A model generated the notes under the pieces. That model ran no database searches. It had not been told where the DNA came from and saw nothing but the letters and a program-made list of their open reading frames with translations. From the NCBI GenBank assembly GCA_023663265.1, contig JAMPHV010000017.1:1-33910 (forward strand): a stretch of 33,910 bases of DNA. The letters are read 5' to 3'. Below are positions 13,157 through 21,502 of this stretch, in pieces; position 1 is the first letter of the stretch; each line of letters begins with the position of its first letter. The DNA comes from Bacteroides sp. Its GTDB lineage: Bacteria > Bacillota > Clostridia > Oscillospirales > Ruminococcaceae. Both the position numbers and the translations under genes were made by a program.

Positions 13157-15571
13157 TTGGATTTATCAATGAAGTGGCTTAACGACTACGTTAAAGCCGA
13201 TATGCCAATAAAAGAATTTGTGGACGGCATGACTATGAGCGGTTCAAAGGTCGAGACTTACCGCAGCCTTTCCGAGCCTCTCAAAAATATAGTCGTCGGC
13301 AAGGTGGTCTCCATAGAAAAGCACGCGGACAGTGAAAAGCTTTGGATATGCCAATTGGATATCGGAAAGGAAGCTCCCGTGCAGATAGTCACCGCCGCGC
13401 AGAATCTTTATGCGGGAGCCGTGGTGCCCGTCGTCCTTGACGGCGGCGTATGCATTGACCGACACAACAAAACGGTGATGAAGATCAAAAAGGGCAAGCT
13501 CAGAGGCGTTGAAAGCAACGGCATGATGTGCAGCTTCGACGAGCTGGGAATGGAAAACAGCGATTTCCCCTACGCTTCTCCCGACGGTATACTGATCTTC
13601 AACGACGATCCCGATTTTGAGAAGTTCGAGTTGGGCGAGGACGTTACAAAGGCGGTGGGCATTGACGACACCGTGGTGGAATTTGAGATCACCAACAACC
13701 GACCCGACTGCCTGTCAGTTTTGGGACTGGCAAGAGAGGCTCATGCCGCGTTCAATCTTCCTCTTGACCTAAAAACTCCCGAATTTAAAGGCATTGACTG
13801 CGACATAAGCAAGGAGCTGTCCGTCAGCATCGAGAACAAGGAGCTTTGCTCCCGCTATATGGCGGCAAAGGTCAAAAACATAAAGCTTGCGCCCTCTCCC
13901 CGCTGGCTCGCCGAAAGATTAAGGGCAAGCGGAGTTCGCGCCATAAACAATTTCGTTGACATAACCAACTTTGTTATGCTGGAATACGGTCACCCCATGC
14001 ACGCCTTTGACGCGCGCTATGTTGAAGGCGATAAAATAGTTGTGCGCAATGCAAGGAAGGGCGAGGTCCTTAAGCTTCTTGACGAGACCGCGCCCGAATT
14101 GAAGCTTTCCGAGGATATGCTGGTCATTTGCAATGCGAAGGAGCCTATGGCTTTGGCGGGCGTAATGGGCGGCGACCACAGCGGAATACAGGACGGCACC
14201 AAGGAGGTCATCTTCGAATCCGCCTGCTTTGACGGCGTAAACGTAAGGCGCACCGCCAAAAAGGCGGGCGTAAGAACAGAGTCCAGCTCCCGCTTTGAAA
14301 AGGGTCTCGACCCCGAAAACGCAAAGAACGCGCTGTACAGAGCCCTCGAGCTGGTAGAGCTCCTCGGCTGCGGCGAGGTGGTAAATACCGTTATCGACGT
14401 TTACCCCGCGGTAAAGCAGCCAAAAAGCCTCACACTTGACTGCGGCTGGATAAACAAGGCTTTGGGAGCCGACATATCGAGAGAGGAACAGCTTGAAATT
14501 TTCAAAAGACTCGACTTTACCTATGACGAGGCTTCAAACACGTTAACTCCCCCCGCTGTCCGAATTGACATCGAGCGCCCCTGCGACCTGGCGGAGGAGG
14601 TAGCCCGTATCTACGGCTACAACAGGATAGCCAGCACGGTGCCGAGATTGGCGTCCCACAACGTTCAGACCCCCGCCGAGCTGCTGGAAAAAAAGCTCGT
14701 GAGCATTATGACCGCCCAGGGCTGCCGCGAGACCATGACCTTCAGCTTTATTTCCCCCAAGTCCTACGAAAAATGCAGGATAGACGAGGCGGAAAGAAAA
14801 AGCGTCGAGATAATCAACCCGTTGGGCGAGGACACGAGCGTTATGCGCACAAGCCTTATCCCCTCTATGATGGAGGTGGTGACAAGAAACATCAATAACC
14901 GCACCATGAGCGGAAGATTTTTTGAAATAGGAAGAGAATACCGTCCCGTAGGCGATAAAAACGAGCTCCCCGTGGAAAAGTCGGTCTTGATCTGCACCGT
15001 TTACGGCGAGCGCGAGGATTTCTTTACGATCAAGGGCATTGCCGAGGAAATATTCACAAAATGCGGCATTGACGCTTCCTTTACCTCTCTGCGCTCCAAC
15101 CGCAGCTTCCACACGGGGCGCTGCGCCGAGATCACCGCGGAGGGCGGCAAGGTGATAGGCGTTTGCGGCGAGATACACCCGCTGGTATCCGAAAGCTACG
15201 GCATAGACAAAACAAGAGTGTATATGCTTGTAATTAGGCTTGAGGAGCTTTTGGAATGCTCCAATTCGGATATCAGATATACCGCGCTTCCCCGCTTCCC
15301 CGCTTCCGTAAGGGATCTGAGCTTGGTCTGCGACGCGGAGATATCCAACGGAGAAATAACCGAGCTCATCAAGAAGACCGCGAAGCATCTTGAAAGCATT
15401 CAGCTTTTCGATATCTATACGGGCGAACAGATACCCGAGGGCAAAAAGAGCCTTTCCTACAAGCTTACTCTTCGTAAGGCGGACGGCACCCTTACCGACG
15501 AGGAAAGCGACAAAATAACGGGCAGGATCATCAACGCCCTTTCGGAAAAAAATATTACTTTAAGAGCATAA
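13157..15571 (+). CDS. pheT: Phenylalanyl-tRNA synthetase beta subunit
   Basis: The 804-residue beta subunit binds tRNA and edits mischarged tyrosine. Domains in order are the N-terminal OB-fold tRNA-binding domain (about 40-155), the B3/B4 editing domain (about 215-390, with NNFVDITNFVMLEYGHPMHAFD), B5 (about 405-475), a core synthetase-like region, and the C-terminal ferredoxin-like anticodon-binding domain (about 710-804, starting LPRFPASVRDLSL). The start is the TTG at 13157, 8 bases after AAAGGAGG; the ATG at 13169 is too far from that site. It is co-transcribed with pheS, and the next gene begins 31 bases on. Length matches bacterial PheT. Confidence 0.96.
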   Translation: MDLSMKWLNDYVKADMPIKEFVDGMTMSGSKVETYRSLSEPLKNIVVGKVVSIEKHADSEKLWICQLDIGKEAPVQIVTAAQNLYAGAVVPVVLDGGVCIDRHNKTVMKIKKGKLRGVESNGMMCSFDELGMENSDFPYASPDGILIFNDDPDFEKFELGEDVTKAVGIDDTVVEFEITNNRPDCLSVLGLAREAHAAFNLPLDLKTPEFKGIDCDISKELSVSIENKELCSRYMAAKVKNIKLAPSPRWLAERLRASGVRAINNFVDITNFVMLEYGHPMHAFDARYVEGDKIVVRNARKGEVLKLLDETAPELKLSEDMLVICNAKEPMALAGVMGGDHSGIQDGTKEVIFESACFDGVNVRRTAKKAGVRTESSSRFEKGLDPENAKNALYRALELVELLGCGEVVNTVIDVYPAVKQPKSLTLDCGWINKALGADISREEQLEIFKRLDFTYDEASNTLTPPAVRIDIERPCDLAEEVARIYGYNRIASTVPRLASHNVQTPAELLEKKLVSIMTAQGCRETMTFSFISPKSYEKCRIDEAERKSVEIINPLGEDTSVMRTSLIPSMMEVVTRNINNRTMSGRFFEIGREYRPVGDKNELPVEKSVLICTVYGEREDFFTIKGIAEEIFTKCGIDASFTSLRSNRSFHTGRCAEITAEGGKVIGVCGEIHPLVSESYGIDKTRVYMLVIRLEELLECSNSDIRYTALPRFPASVRDLSLVCDAEISNGEITELIKKTAKHLESIQLFDIYTGEQIPEGKKSLSYKLTLRKADGTLTDEESDKITGRIINALSEKNITLRA

Positions 15572-15602
15572 ATCGAAAAAAACAAAAGAAAGGATCATAA
15601 AA

Positions 15603-17084
15603 ATGTCGTTAAAAAAGAAAATATTATCCGTAATCATCGGCGCGGCGCTGACGCTGACCTCTGCGCTTGCGTTTTCGGGCTGCTCCCAAAGCGCGGGCGT
15701 CGCCGCAACGGTCAACGGAGAGGACATCTCCGCGGGTCTGTACATTCTGTACAGCGGAACCGCTTACGCCGACGCAGCGCAGAAGCTGAGCGAGGAACAG
15801 CCCGACCTTTCCACCTCCGACGCGGATTTTGACTACTACGCGCAGACCGTTTCCGGCATGCCCTTCGCGGATTACGTAAAGCAGGAAACGTTAAACTACT
15901 GCAAGCGTCACATGGCGGTAAGCAAGCTTTTCGACAGCTTGGGGATCGAATTTGACGCGGAGGAGCAGGACAGCATAAACGAATATATCAACGCTCAATG
16001 GGACTACGACGTTTCGACCTGGAGCGGCATGGACGCGTTCTCCTACTTAAACGGAGCGAAGACCATGAGCGAATATTACGAATCTATCGGTGTTTCCAAG
16101 GCTTCCTTCAGACAGTATCAGCTGAACAGCTACCGCATTTCCGAAATTTTCACCCATTACTACGGCGAGGGCGGTTTAGAAGAGGTGCCTAAGGACGAGA
16201 TAAGGTCGTGGATAGATGAAAATTACTCCTTGACCCGCTATTTCGGCATTTCTCTTACCGACGCCGACGGCAATCTTATAGAGACCAAGTCTCAGCTTGC
16301 CGTGCTTGAGAATATGGCGGAGGATTATAAGGACAAGCTCAACGACGGCGGCTCCTTTGCCGACGTTTTCGATCTCTACCAGGAATACGTTGCGATGACG
16401 GGAGAAACCGAGGCTGTTCCCGAGGAGACCGAAGCTCCCGAAAACAGAAGCAAGAGATCGGCGGACAGCGGCGACTCTGCTGAGACCGCTCCCGAAGAGG
16501 AGGAGACCGCTCCCGAGGAAGTCTCCGAGACCTCCGATACCCAAGAGGAAAGCGCTGCGGAAGCCGCCGAAAACAATACGACCGCTCCTCCCGAAGCTCC
16601 CGCCGAGGAAGCCTCCGAGGACAATACAACGACCGCTCCTCCCGAAACAGAGGAGACCTCCGCAGCCGCAAGCGATAAAGCGGACAATGATTACAACACC
16701 TTGATCTCGAAAACCTCCGTCTCCCCCAGCGAGGAGTTTGTAAAGGCGCTGTTCGAGCAGGAAAAAAATACTGCTGCCGTATTGAAGTCGGACACCTTCT
16801 ACTATGTGATCCAAAGGCTCGACATTCTTGATACCGAGGGCGCAGACGGAGAGGGAGAGACCGACTATATCGAGCAGTATTCGGCGACGGCGCTCCAGGA
16901 ATTAAGAGGCGATTCCATAGAGGACGTATTCAAAAGCGAATACAAGGGCTATACCTTGACCGAAAACTCCTCGGCTCCCGATTACTGCCGCCAACAGGCG
17001 GAAAACGCGCTGAACGCGCTTACGACCATAACCCAGATACAGTATCAGTATCAGTATTATTCGCAGCTGTTCGGAGGAATGTAA
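15603..17084 (+). CDS. Secreted lipoprotein resembling PrsA/SurA foldases, with an acidic Pro/Thr/Glu insert
   Basis: This 493-residue protein has a lipoprotein signal (KKK, hydrophobic stretch, lipobox FSGC with Cys27) and so should be anchored outside the membrane. The segment after it, AATVNGEDISAGLY, is the typical opening of SurA/PrsA-like chaperones. A PpiC-like region seems to start near 200 (TRYFGISLTDADG then a helix ending LNDGGSFADVFDLY). It is interrupted at about 266-360 by a low-complexity insert with repeated TAPPE/ETAPEE units, and resumes with PSEEFVKALFEQE and FYYVIQRLDIL. A C-terminal Tyr/Gln-rich tail follows. It lies 31 bases after pheT with its own AAAGGA site and is probably co-transcribed. 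Catalytic isomerase activity is unproven; a purely chaperone role is equally likely. Confidence 0.7.
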   Translation: MSLKKKILSVIIGAALTLTSALAFSGCSQSAGVAATVNGEDISAGLYILYSGTAYADAAQKLSEEQPDLSTSDADFDYYAQTVSGMPFADYVKQETLNYCKRHMAVSKLFDSLGIEFDAEEQDSINEYINAQWDYDVSTWSGMDAFSYLNGAKTMSEYYESIGVSKASFRQYQLNSYRISEIFTHYYGEGGLEEVPKDEIRSWIDENYSLTRYFGISLTDADGNLIETKSQLAVLENMAEDYKDKLNDGGSFADVFDLYQEYVAMTGETEAVPEETEAPENRSKRSADSGDSAETAPEEEETAPEEVSETSDTQEESAAEAAENNTTAPPEAPAEEASEDNTTTAPPETEETSAAASDKADNDYNTLISKTSVSPSEEFVKALFEQEKNTAAVLKSDTFYYVIQRLDILDTEGADGEGETDYIEQYSATALQELRGDSIEDVFKSEYKGYTLTENSSAPDYCRQQAENALNALTTITQIQYQYQYYSQLFGGM

Positions 17085-17101
17085 TAATAAATTAGGGCTG
17101 T

Positions 17102-17132
17102 AAAAACGATCTGTCGGAGACGGGTCGTTTTT
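17102..17132 (+). terminator. Terminator after the pheST-lipoprotein unit
   Basis: A 13-bp stem (17102-17114 with 17120-17132, two G-U pairs) closes a 5-base CGGAG loop and ends in a T run. It shares the GGGCTGTAAAAA lead-in, loop and arms with the scfA hairpin at 558-592. Confidence 0.8.
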
Positions 17133-17137
17133 ATAGT

Positions 17138-17158
17138 AATTGACAATTGACAATTATT
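17138..17158. repeat. Heptamer repeat array 4 (three units)
   Basis: AATTGAC, AATTGAC and AATTATT lie head to tail between the terminator and the ABC-F gene. On the coding strand this is the same AATTGAY unit seen in sense orientation in arrays 1 and 2. Confidence 0.8.
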
Positions 17159-17190
17159 AAGAGAGAAATACAAAAGAGGAATGATAAAAA

Positions 17191-19107
17191 ATGATAATAT
17201 TACAGGGCTCCGACATAGCGGTGAGCTTTGGGGAACGGGTATTGTTCTCCAAGGTCGGCTTTGCGGTGGACGAAAACGATAAAATCGGGCTGGCGGGCGT
17301 TAACGGAGCGGGAAAAACCACTCTTTTCAAAATGCTCGCAGGCTATGAGCCCGAGGACTTCGAGGGGAGGATAGTAAAGCAGGCGGGTCTGACCGTGGGC
17401 TTTATGGAGCAGCACGTTTTAAGAAACGATGAAATAAGCGTTTACGGCGAAGCCCTGTCCGTATTCGAGCGGCTTATCGAAACAGAAAAGGAGCTGGAGG
17501 AGCTTCATGCCAAAATCGACGAGGGCGATACCGATATCGGACTGCTGGAAAAGCAAATGAATCTTACCGAGCACTTTCAGGACGAGGGGGGACTTACCTT
17601 TCGCGCCAGAACGGAAAGTATGCTTATCGGAATGGGCTTTAAAAGGGAGGACCTGGAAAAACCCGTAAGAGTGTTAAGCGGCGGCGAGCGCTCCAAGCTC
17701 CAGCTGGTGAAGCTGCTGCTCTCGGGAGCCAAGCTTCTGCTGCTGGACGAGCCTACCAACCATTTGGACATAGAGGCTTCGGAATGGCTGGAAAGCTTTT
17801 TGCTTGACTTTAAGGGAGCGTATATCGTTATCTCCCATGACCGATATTTCCTTGACAAGGTCACCACAAAAACCTTTGCCCTGGATAATTTCACCTTGGA
17901 TACCTACAAGGGAAATTACACGGAATATTTAAGGCAGTACGACGAAAAAGTGACCTATCTCACCAAAAAATACACGGAAATGACAGAGGAGATAAGCCGC
18001 ATAGAGGGGATAATCGAGCAGCAGAAGCGGTTCAATCAAGAACACAACTATGTCACCATACGTTCAAAGGAAAAGCAGATAGAGCGAATCAGAAAGGAGC
18101 TTGTGCCGCCGCCCCCTCCCCGCAGGAGGATACGTTTTCAAATACCCTGCCGTTCAGCTCACGGAACCGACGTTATAACCGCAAAGGGCTTATCTCTTTC
18201 CGTGGGGGAAAGAACGCTTTTTGAAAACGTCGATTTCGAGATAAAGCACGGCGAAAGGGTCTTCCTTTTGGGAGCCAACGGCTGCGGAAAGTCCAGCCTT
18301 ATGAAGCTTATTCTCGGAAGGCTCAAGGGCGAGGGCAGCGTTTATATTGCCGACTGGCTGAAAACGGGCTACTTCGATCAGCTTCAGGAGCTGCGGCTGA
18401 CCAGCACGAAAACGGTGATGGATTTCGTATGGGACGATTTCCCCAAGCTGGACCGTACTCAGATACAGTCGGCGCTGGCGATGTTCAAGCTGTACGGCGA
18501 GCAGCTTCAAAAGCCCGTAAATATGCTGTCGGGCGGCGAAGCGGCGAAGGTCATACTTTTAAAAATAATGCTGGAGGGTCCCAATCTGCTTTTGCTTGAC
18601 GAACCCACCAACCACCTGGACCTTGAAGCAAGAGAGGGTCTTATAGAAGCGCTTTCCGATTACAAGGGCACCATGCTGATAATTTCCCATGACCGCGCTA
18701 TGATCAACAGCCTTGCGGACAAGCTTATGTTTTTGCATAAGGACGGCATGGAAATTTTTTCGGGAAGCTACGACGAGTGGAGAGAAAGCAGAACGGCGGC
18801 GGGAGGCTCGGTGACGGAAAGCTCGGTCGGCGCGGCGGAAAGAACCGCCCCCAAGATCAACGTCTATAAGCAGCAGAAGGAGCAGCAAAGCCGCTTAAGA
18901 AAAGCCGCCGCGCAGGTAAAAAGGCTTGAAAAGGAAATAGAGGAGGCGGAAAAGGAAGCGGAAGAAATAAACAAGCGTTTAGCCGAAGGCGCTTCGGATT
19001 ACAAGCAGGTAATGGAGGACACACAAAGGCTCTCCGAGCTCGAGGAGCTTCAGCTCGGCTTAATGGAGCAGTGGGAGGAAGCGGAAAGAGCGTTGGGAGA
19101 GATGTGA
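17191..19107 (+). CDS. ABC-F family ATPase (YdiF-like)
   Basis: A 638-residue soluble protein with two ABC cassettes and no membrane segment, the layout of ABC-F translation factors that act at the ribosomal E site. Cassette 1 has Walker A GVNGAGKTT (36-44), signature LSGGERSK (about 161) and Walker B LLLLDEPTNHLD (about 179). Cassette 2 has GANGCGKSS (about 361), LSGGEAAK (about 446) and LLLLDEPTNHLD (about 467). The linker with FNQEHNYVTIRSKEKQIERI and the C-terminal charged coiled coil (about 550-638) resemble Bacillus YdiF. Some relatives protect ribosomes from antibiotics, but the linker here looks like the housekeeping YdiF group rather than Vga/Lsa types. A GAGGAA site precedes the ATG. 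It is probably a single-gene unit. Confidence 0.88.
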   Translation: MIILQGSDIAVSFGERVLFSKVGFAVDENDKIGLAGVNGAGKTTLFKMLAGYEPEDFEGRIVKQAGLTVGFMEQHVLRNDEISVYGEALSVFERLIETEKELEELHAKIDEGDTDIGLLEKQMNLTEHFQDEGGLTFRARTESMLIGMGFKREDLEKPVRVLSGGERSKLQLVKLLLSGAKLLLLDEPTNHLDIEASEWLESFLLDFKGAYIVISHDRYFLDKVTTKTFALDNFTLDTYKGNYTEYLRQYDEKVTYLTKKYTEMTEEISRIEGIIEQQKRFNQEHNYVTIRSKEKQIERIRKELVPPPPPRRRIRFQIPCRSAHGTDVITAKGLSLSVGERTLFENVDFEIKHGERVFLLGANGCGKSSLMKLILGRLKGEGSVYIADWLKTGYFDQLQELRLTSTKTVMDFVWDDFPKLDRTQIQSALAMFKLYGEQLQKPVNMLSGGEAAKVILLKIMLEGPNLLLLDEPTNHLDLEAREGLIEALSDYKGTMLIISHDRAMINSLADKLMFLHKDGMEIFSGSYDEWRESRTAAGGSVTESSVGAAERTAPKINVYKQQKEQQSRLRKAAAQVKRLEKEIEEAEKEAEEINKRLAEGASDYKQVMEDTQRLSELEELQLGLMEQWEEAERALGEM

Positions 19108-19147
19108 CGGCAAGGTCATCGTATTATCTGTCCGATATATTGTATAG

Positions 19148-19192
19148 TTCAAGGCGGATTCGCGTTTGTCGAGCCCGCCTTGAAAAATTTTC
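19148..19192 (+). terminator. Terminator of the ABC-F gene
   Basis: A perfect 10-bp stem TTCAAGGCGG/CCGCCTTGAA (19148-19157 with 19175-19184) and a 17-base loop are followed by AAATTTTC. It is located 40 bases after the stop. Confidence 0.7.
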
Positions 19193-19537
19193 ATCAAATT
19201 TTCACATTTTTTTCCGATTCCGCAAAAAAATTTATATGCTCCTTTCCATTGACTGTTTCCCTTAAATTCTACGTCCGCAAGATTTTGACCTCGTTTTTGT
19301 GCATTTTGACCAAGGATTATTCGCGATATTTACCTAATAAAAATAAAAAAGATAACGCTGTGATCCGCTTCGCGCTTTAAAACCACATCTTGTGGTAATT
19401 TTGGTTTTATCAGACAATATATTTGGAAACAGGCACGCTCACCGCCGAACGAAAAAAGGAGTTTTAAGTAAAACCCGATCTTTTTTTGTGGATATTGTAA
19501 ACAAAACTCTAAATTTTAAAAAATTTTTTATGAAAAC
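19193..19537. other. AT-rich non-coding region before the nine-gene locus
   Basis: No credible gene; open frames here have low-complexity, AT-driven translations. A small hairpin ACCACA-TCT-TGTGGT at 19382-19396, followed by T-rich sequence, may be a secondary terminator or an operator-like palindrome. No riboswitch fold was recognised. Confidence 0.5.
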
Positions 19538-19566
19538 TTGACATATTGCACATACTTTGGTATAAT
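19538..19566 (+). promoter_or_regulatory. Perfect-consensus promoter of the ABC/DUF5696 locus
   Basis: TTGACA (19538-19543), 17 bases, TATAAT (19561-19566) match the sigma-A consensus exactly. The leader to the first ATPase gene is about 105 bases. No further equally good promoter was found inside the 14-kb locus, although I did not check every gap exhaustively. Confidence 0.88.
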
Positions 19567-19677
19567 TAAAGGAACCAAGTGATTGGTTTGTGTATTTTGC
19601 ATACAAAAAATGTGAAAGTAAGCGAAACCCCTCTGTCACGCTTCAATTTATTTTCGGGAAGGACGTTTGATTTACAT

Positions 19678-20382
19678 ATGTCTGTTATTTTAAAAGCGGA
19701 TAACGTTTCGAGACGGTTTGTCATAGGCGGCGGAAACGTTGTAAACGCCCTTACGGGAATAGACCTTGAGGTGGAAAGCGGGCAGCTCGTGTGCTTAAGA
19801 GGCAGGTCGGGCTCGGGAAAAACAACGCTGATAAACATTTTGGGAGCTCTTGACAAGCCCGACGGCGGAAGCGTTTTTTTCGACGGAAAAAACATCACCG
19901 AATACGGCTCGGCGGAAAGCGACAGGCTCAGGCGTTACGAAATGGCGTTCGTGTTCCAGTCGGTGGCGCTTATCTCCACCATGACCGCCTACGAAAACGT
20001 AGAGTTTGCGCTGAGACTTGCGGGCGTGCCGCTGAGACAGCGCAGCGCAAGAGCCAAGGAGTGCCTTACGCAGGTGGGTCTCGAAAAAAGAATGTATCAC
20101 CGTCCCGGCGAGCTGTCGGGAGGCGAGCAGCAGCGCGTAGCCATTGCGAGAGCGGTGTGCCATAAGCCGAAGATAGTGTTTGCGGACGAACCGACCGCCG
20201 CCTTGGATACCCCCACGGGTCTGGCGGTGCTGAAGCTTTTCCGCGAGCTGGTGCGCGACAACGCTCTGACCATAGTTATGACCACCCACGACGAAACGAT
20301 GATGGAGCTGGCGGACGTGGTCTACTCCTTGGAGGACGGCAGAATCTCCTCTAAGGTAAAAAACGACGTAAAAGCCGATTAG
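19678..20382 (+). CDS. LolD/MacB-type ABC transporter ATPase
   Basis: This 234-residue ATP-binding subunit has all core motifs: Walker A GRSGSGKTT (42-50), Q-loop FVFQSVALI, signature LSGGEQQRVAIARA, Walker B KIVFADEPTAALD and H-loop TTHD. Short length, no C-terminal regulatory domain, and the GALDKPDGGSV segment place it in the LolD/MacB/FtsE-like group rather than the MalK/MsmX sugar-import group. I chose the ATG at 19678; GGGAAGGA is 14 bases upstream, rather far, and a frame open from 19579 would add 33 residues without family support. It lies 17 bases before a second ATPase gene. No FtsX/MacB-type permease occurs in the window; all four downstream permeases are MalF/MalG type. Confidence 0.88.
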   Translation: MSVILKADNVSRRFVIGGGNVVNALTGIDLEVESGQLVCLRGRSGSGKTTLINILGALDKPDGGSVFFDGKNITEYGSAESDRLRRYEMAFVFQSVALISTMTAYENVEFALRLAGVPLRQRSARAKECLTQVGLEKRMYHRPGELSGGEQQRVAIARAVCHKPKIVFADEPTAALDTPTGLAVLKLFRELVRDNALTIVMTTHDETMMELADVVYSLEDGRISSKVKNDVKAD

Positions 20383-20399
20383 ATAGGGGCTGAGCATAT

Positions 20400-21368
20400 A
20401 TGCCGAAAAATGTGCTTCTCGCGCCGCCCGAAAACGTGATGGTCCGATGCGAGAACTTGGTTAAAATATATAAGACCGACGAGGTCGAGGTCATGGCGCT
20501 TCAAGGGCTCGATCTGACGGTGGAGCGGGGCGAGCTTATGGGTATCGTCGGCTCCTCGGGGTCGGGAAAGTCCACCCTGCTGAATATGCTGGGGGGACTT
20601 GACAAGCCGTCTGCGGGAACGCTTTTCGTGGACGGAAAGGATCTGCTGAAATTCGGCGACAAAGAGCTGATAGCATATATGAGAGACACGGTGGGCTTCG
20701 TGTGGCAGAATAACGCGAGAAACCTTATACCGTATCTGACGGCGGTCCAGAACGTGGAGCTGCCAATGCTGCTGAAGGGCGTAAAAAACCGCAGGGCGCA
20801 GGCGGAAAGGCTTTTGGATATGGTCGGGCTGTCGGCGCGGAAAAATTCCATGCTGGGGCAAATGTCGGGCGGCGAGCAGCAAAGAGTTGCCATCGCCATA
20901 GCGCTTGCCAACAACCCGCGGCTGCTTTTGGCGGACGAACCGACGGGCGCGGTGGACACCAAGACCGCGGCTATGGTGCTGGACGTGTTCAAGCGGCTCA
21001 ACAAAGAGCTGGGGGTAACGATAATAATAGTTACCCATGACGTCAATCTTTCAAGATCGATCGACCGCGTAGTGTCTATCCGCGACGGAAAGACCGCGAC
21101 GGAAATGATAAGAAAGGAGCCGCTTTCCCACATCGCCTCCTTCGGCGAGCTTTCGGAGGCGCAGCAAGCCGAGCTTGCCGCCGAGAGCGGAAGAGAGGAG
21201 TTAGCGGTGCTGGACCGCGTGGGGCGGCTTCAGCTTCCCAAGGAATACCTTTCCGCTTTGGGCATCAAGGGCGGCGACAAGGTAAGAGTGGAGCTTGAAA
21301 GGGACGCCATACTTATCAGATCGCGAGACGGCGTATCCGCAAAAGCAAAAGCGGACAACACGGAATAG
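20400..21368 (+). CDS. LolD/MacB-type ABC ATPase with C-terminal AbrB-like domain
   Basis: This 322-residue ATPase is a divergent partner of the preceding one. Walker A is GSSGSGKST (51-59), the Q-loop reads FVWQNN, the signature is MSGGEQQRVAIAIAL, Walker B LLLADEPTGAVD and the switch TTHD-equivalent VTHD. After the cassette (ending about 235) come a charged helix and then, at about 267-311, a segment VGRLQLPKEYLSALGIKGG followed by DKVRVELERDAILI. Its pattern is that of the SpoVT/AbrB swapped-hairpin fold found in MazE and AbrB. This replaces the OB-type regulatory domain of MalK and may mediate dimer pairing or regulation; DNA binding is possible but unproven. The ATG follows AGGGG. A 134-base gap with a stem-loop separates it from the solute-binding protein gene. 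Confidence 0.85.
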   Translation: MPKNVLLAPPENVMVRCENLVKIYKTDEVEVMALQGLDLTVERGELMGIVGSSGSGKSTLLNMLGGLDKPSAGTLFVDGKDLLKFGDKELIAYMRDTVGFVWQNNARNLIPYLTAVQNVELPMLLKGVKNRRAQAERLLDMVGLSARKNSMLGQMSGGEQQRVAIAIALANNPRLLLADEPTGAVDTKTAAMVLDVFKRLNKELGVTIIIVTHDVNLSRSIDRVVSIRDGKTATEMIRKEPLSHIASFGELSEAQQAELAAESGREELAVLDRVGRLQLPKEYLSALGIKGGDKVRVELERDAILIRSRDGVSAKAKADNTE

Positions 21369-21441
21369 AAAAACAAAAAAGGAAAAGGCGAAAAGCCCGT
21401 TTATTTCCCGTTATACCGACTCAGTCGTGCAATAAACCCAC

Positions 21442-21467
21442 AGCCTGCGCTTATTAAGCGCGCGGCT
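21442..21467 (+). other. Intercistronic stem-loop
   Basis: AGCC-T-GCGCTT-ATT-AAGCGC-GC-GGCT folds into a two-part stem (4 bp and 6 bp, small internal loop). It has no T run, so it is more likely an mRNA stability or processing element ahead of the solute-binding protein gene than a terminator. Confidence 0.5.
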
Positions 21468-21502
21468 CAAAACAAAATTCATCAAGAAAGGTGGATAATA
21501 TT

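Noticed and set aside
17140-17174. TTGACA within heptamer array 4 as the -35 of the ABC-F gene
   Set aside because: The best -10 (TACAAA at 17169-17174) would start transcription inside or after the ribosome binding site.
19180-19380. Small open frame in the gap before the ABC locus
   Set aside because: The translation is AT-driven low complexity (Phe, Lys, Ser), starts within the ABC-F terminator, and lacks a ribosome binding site.
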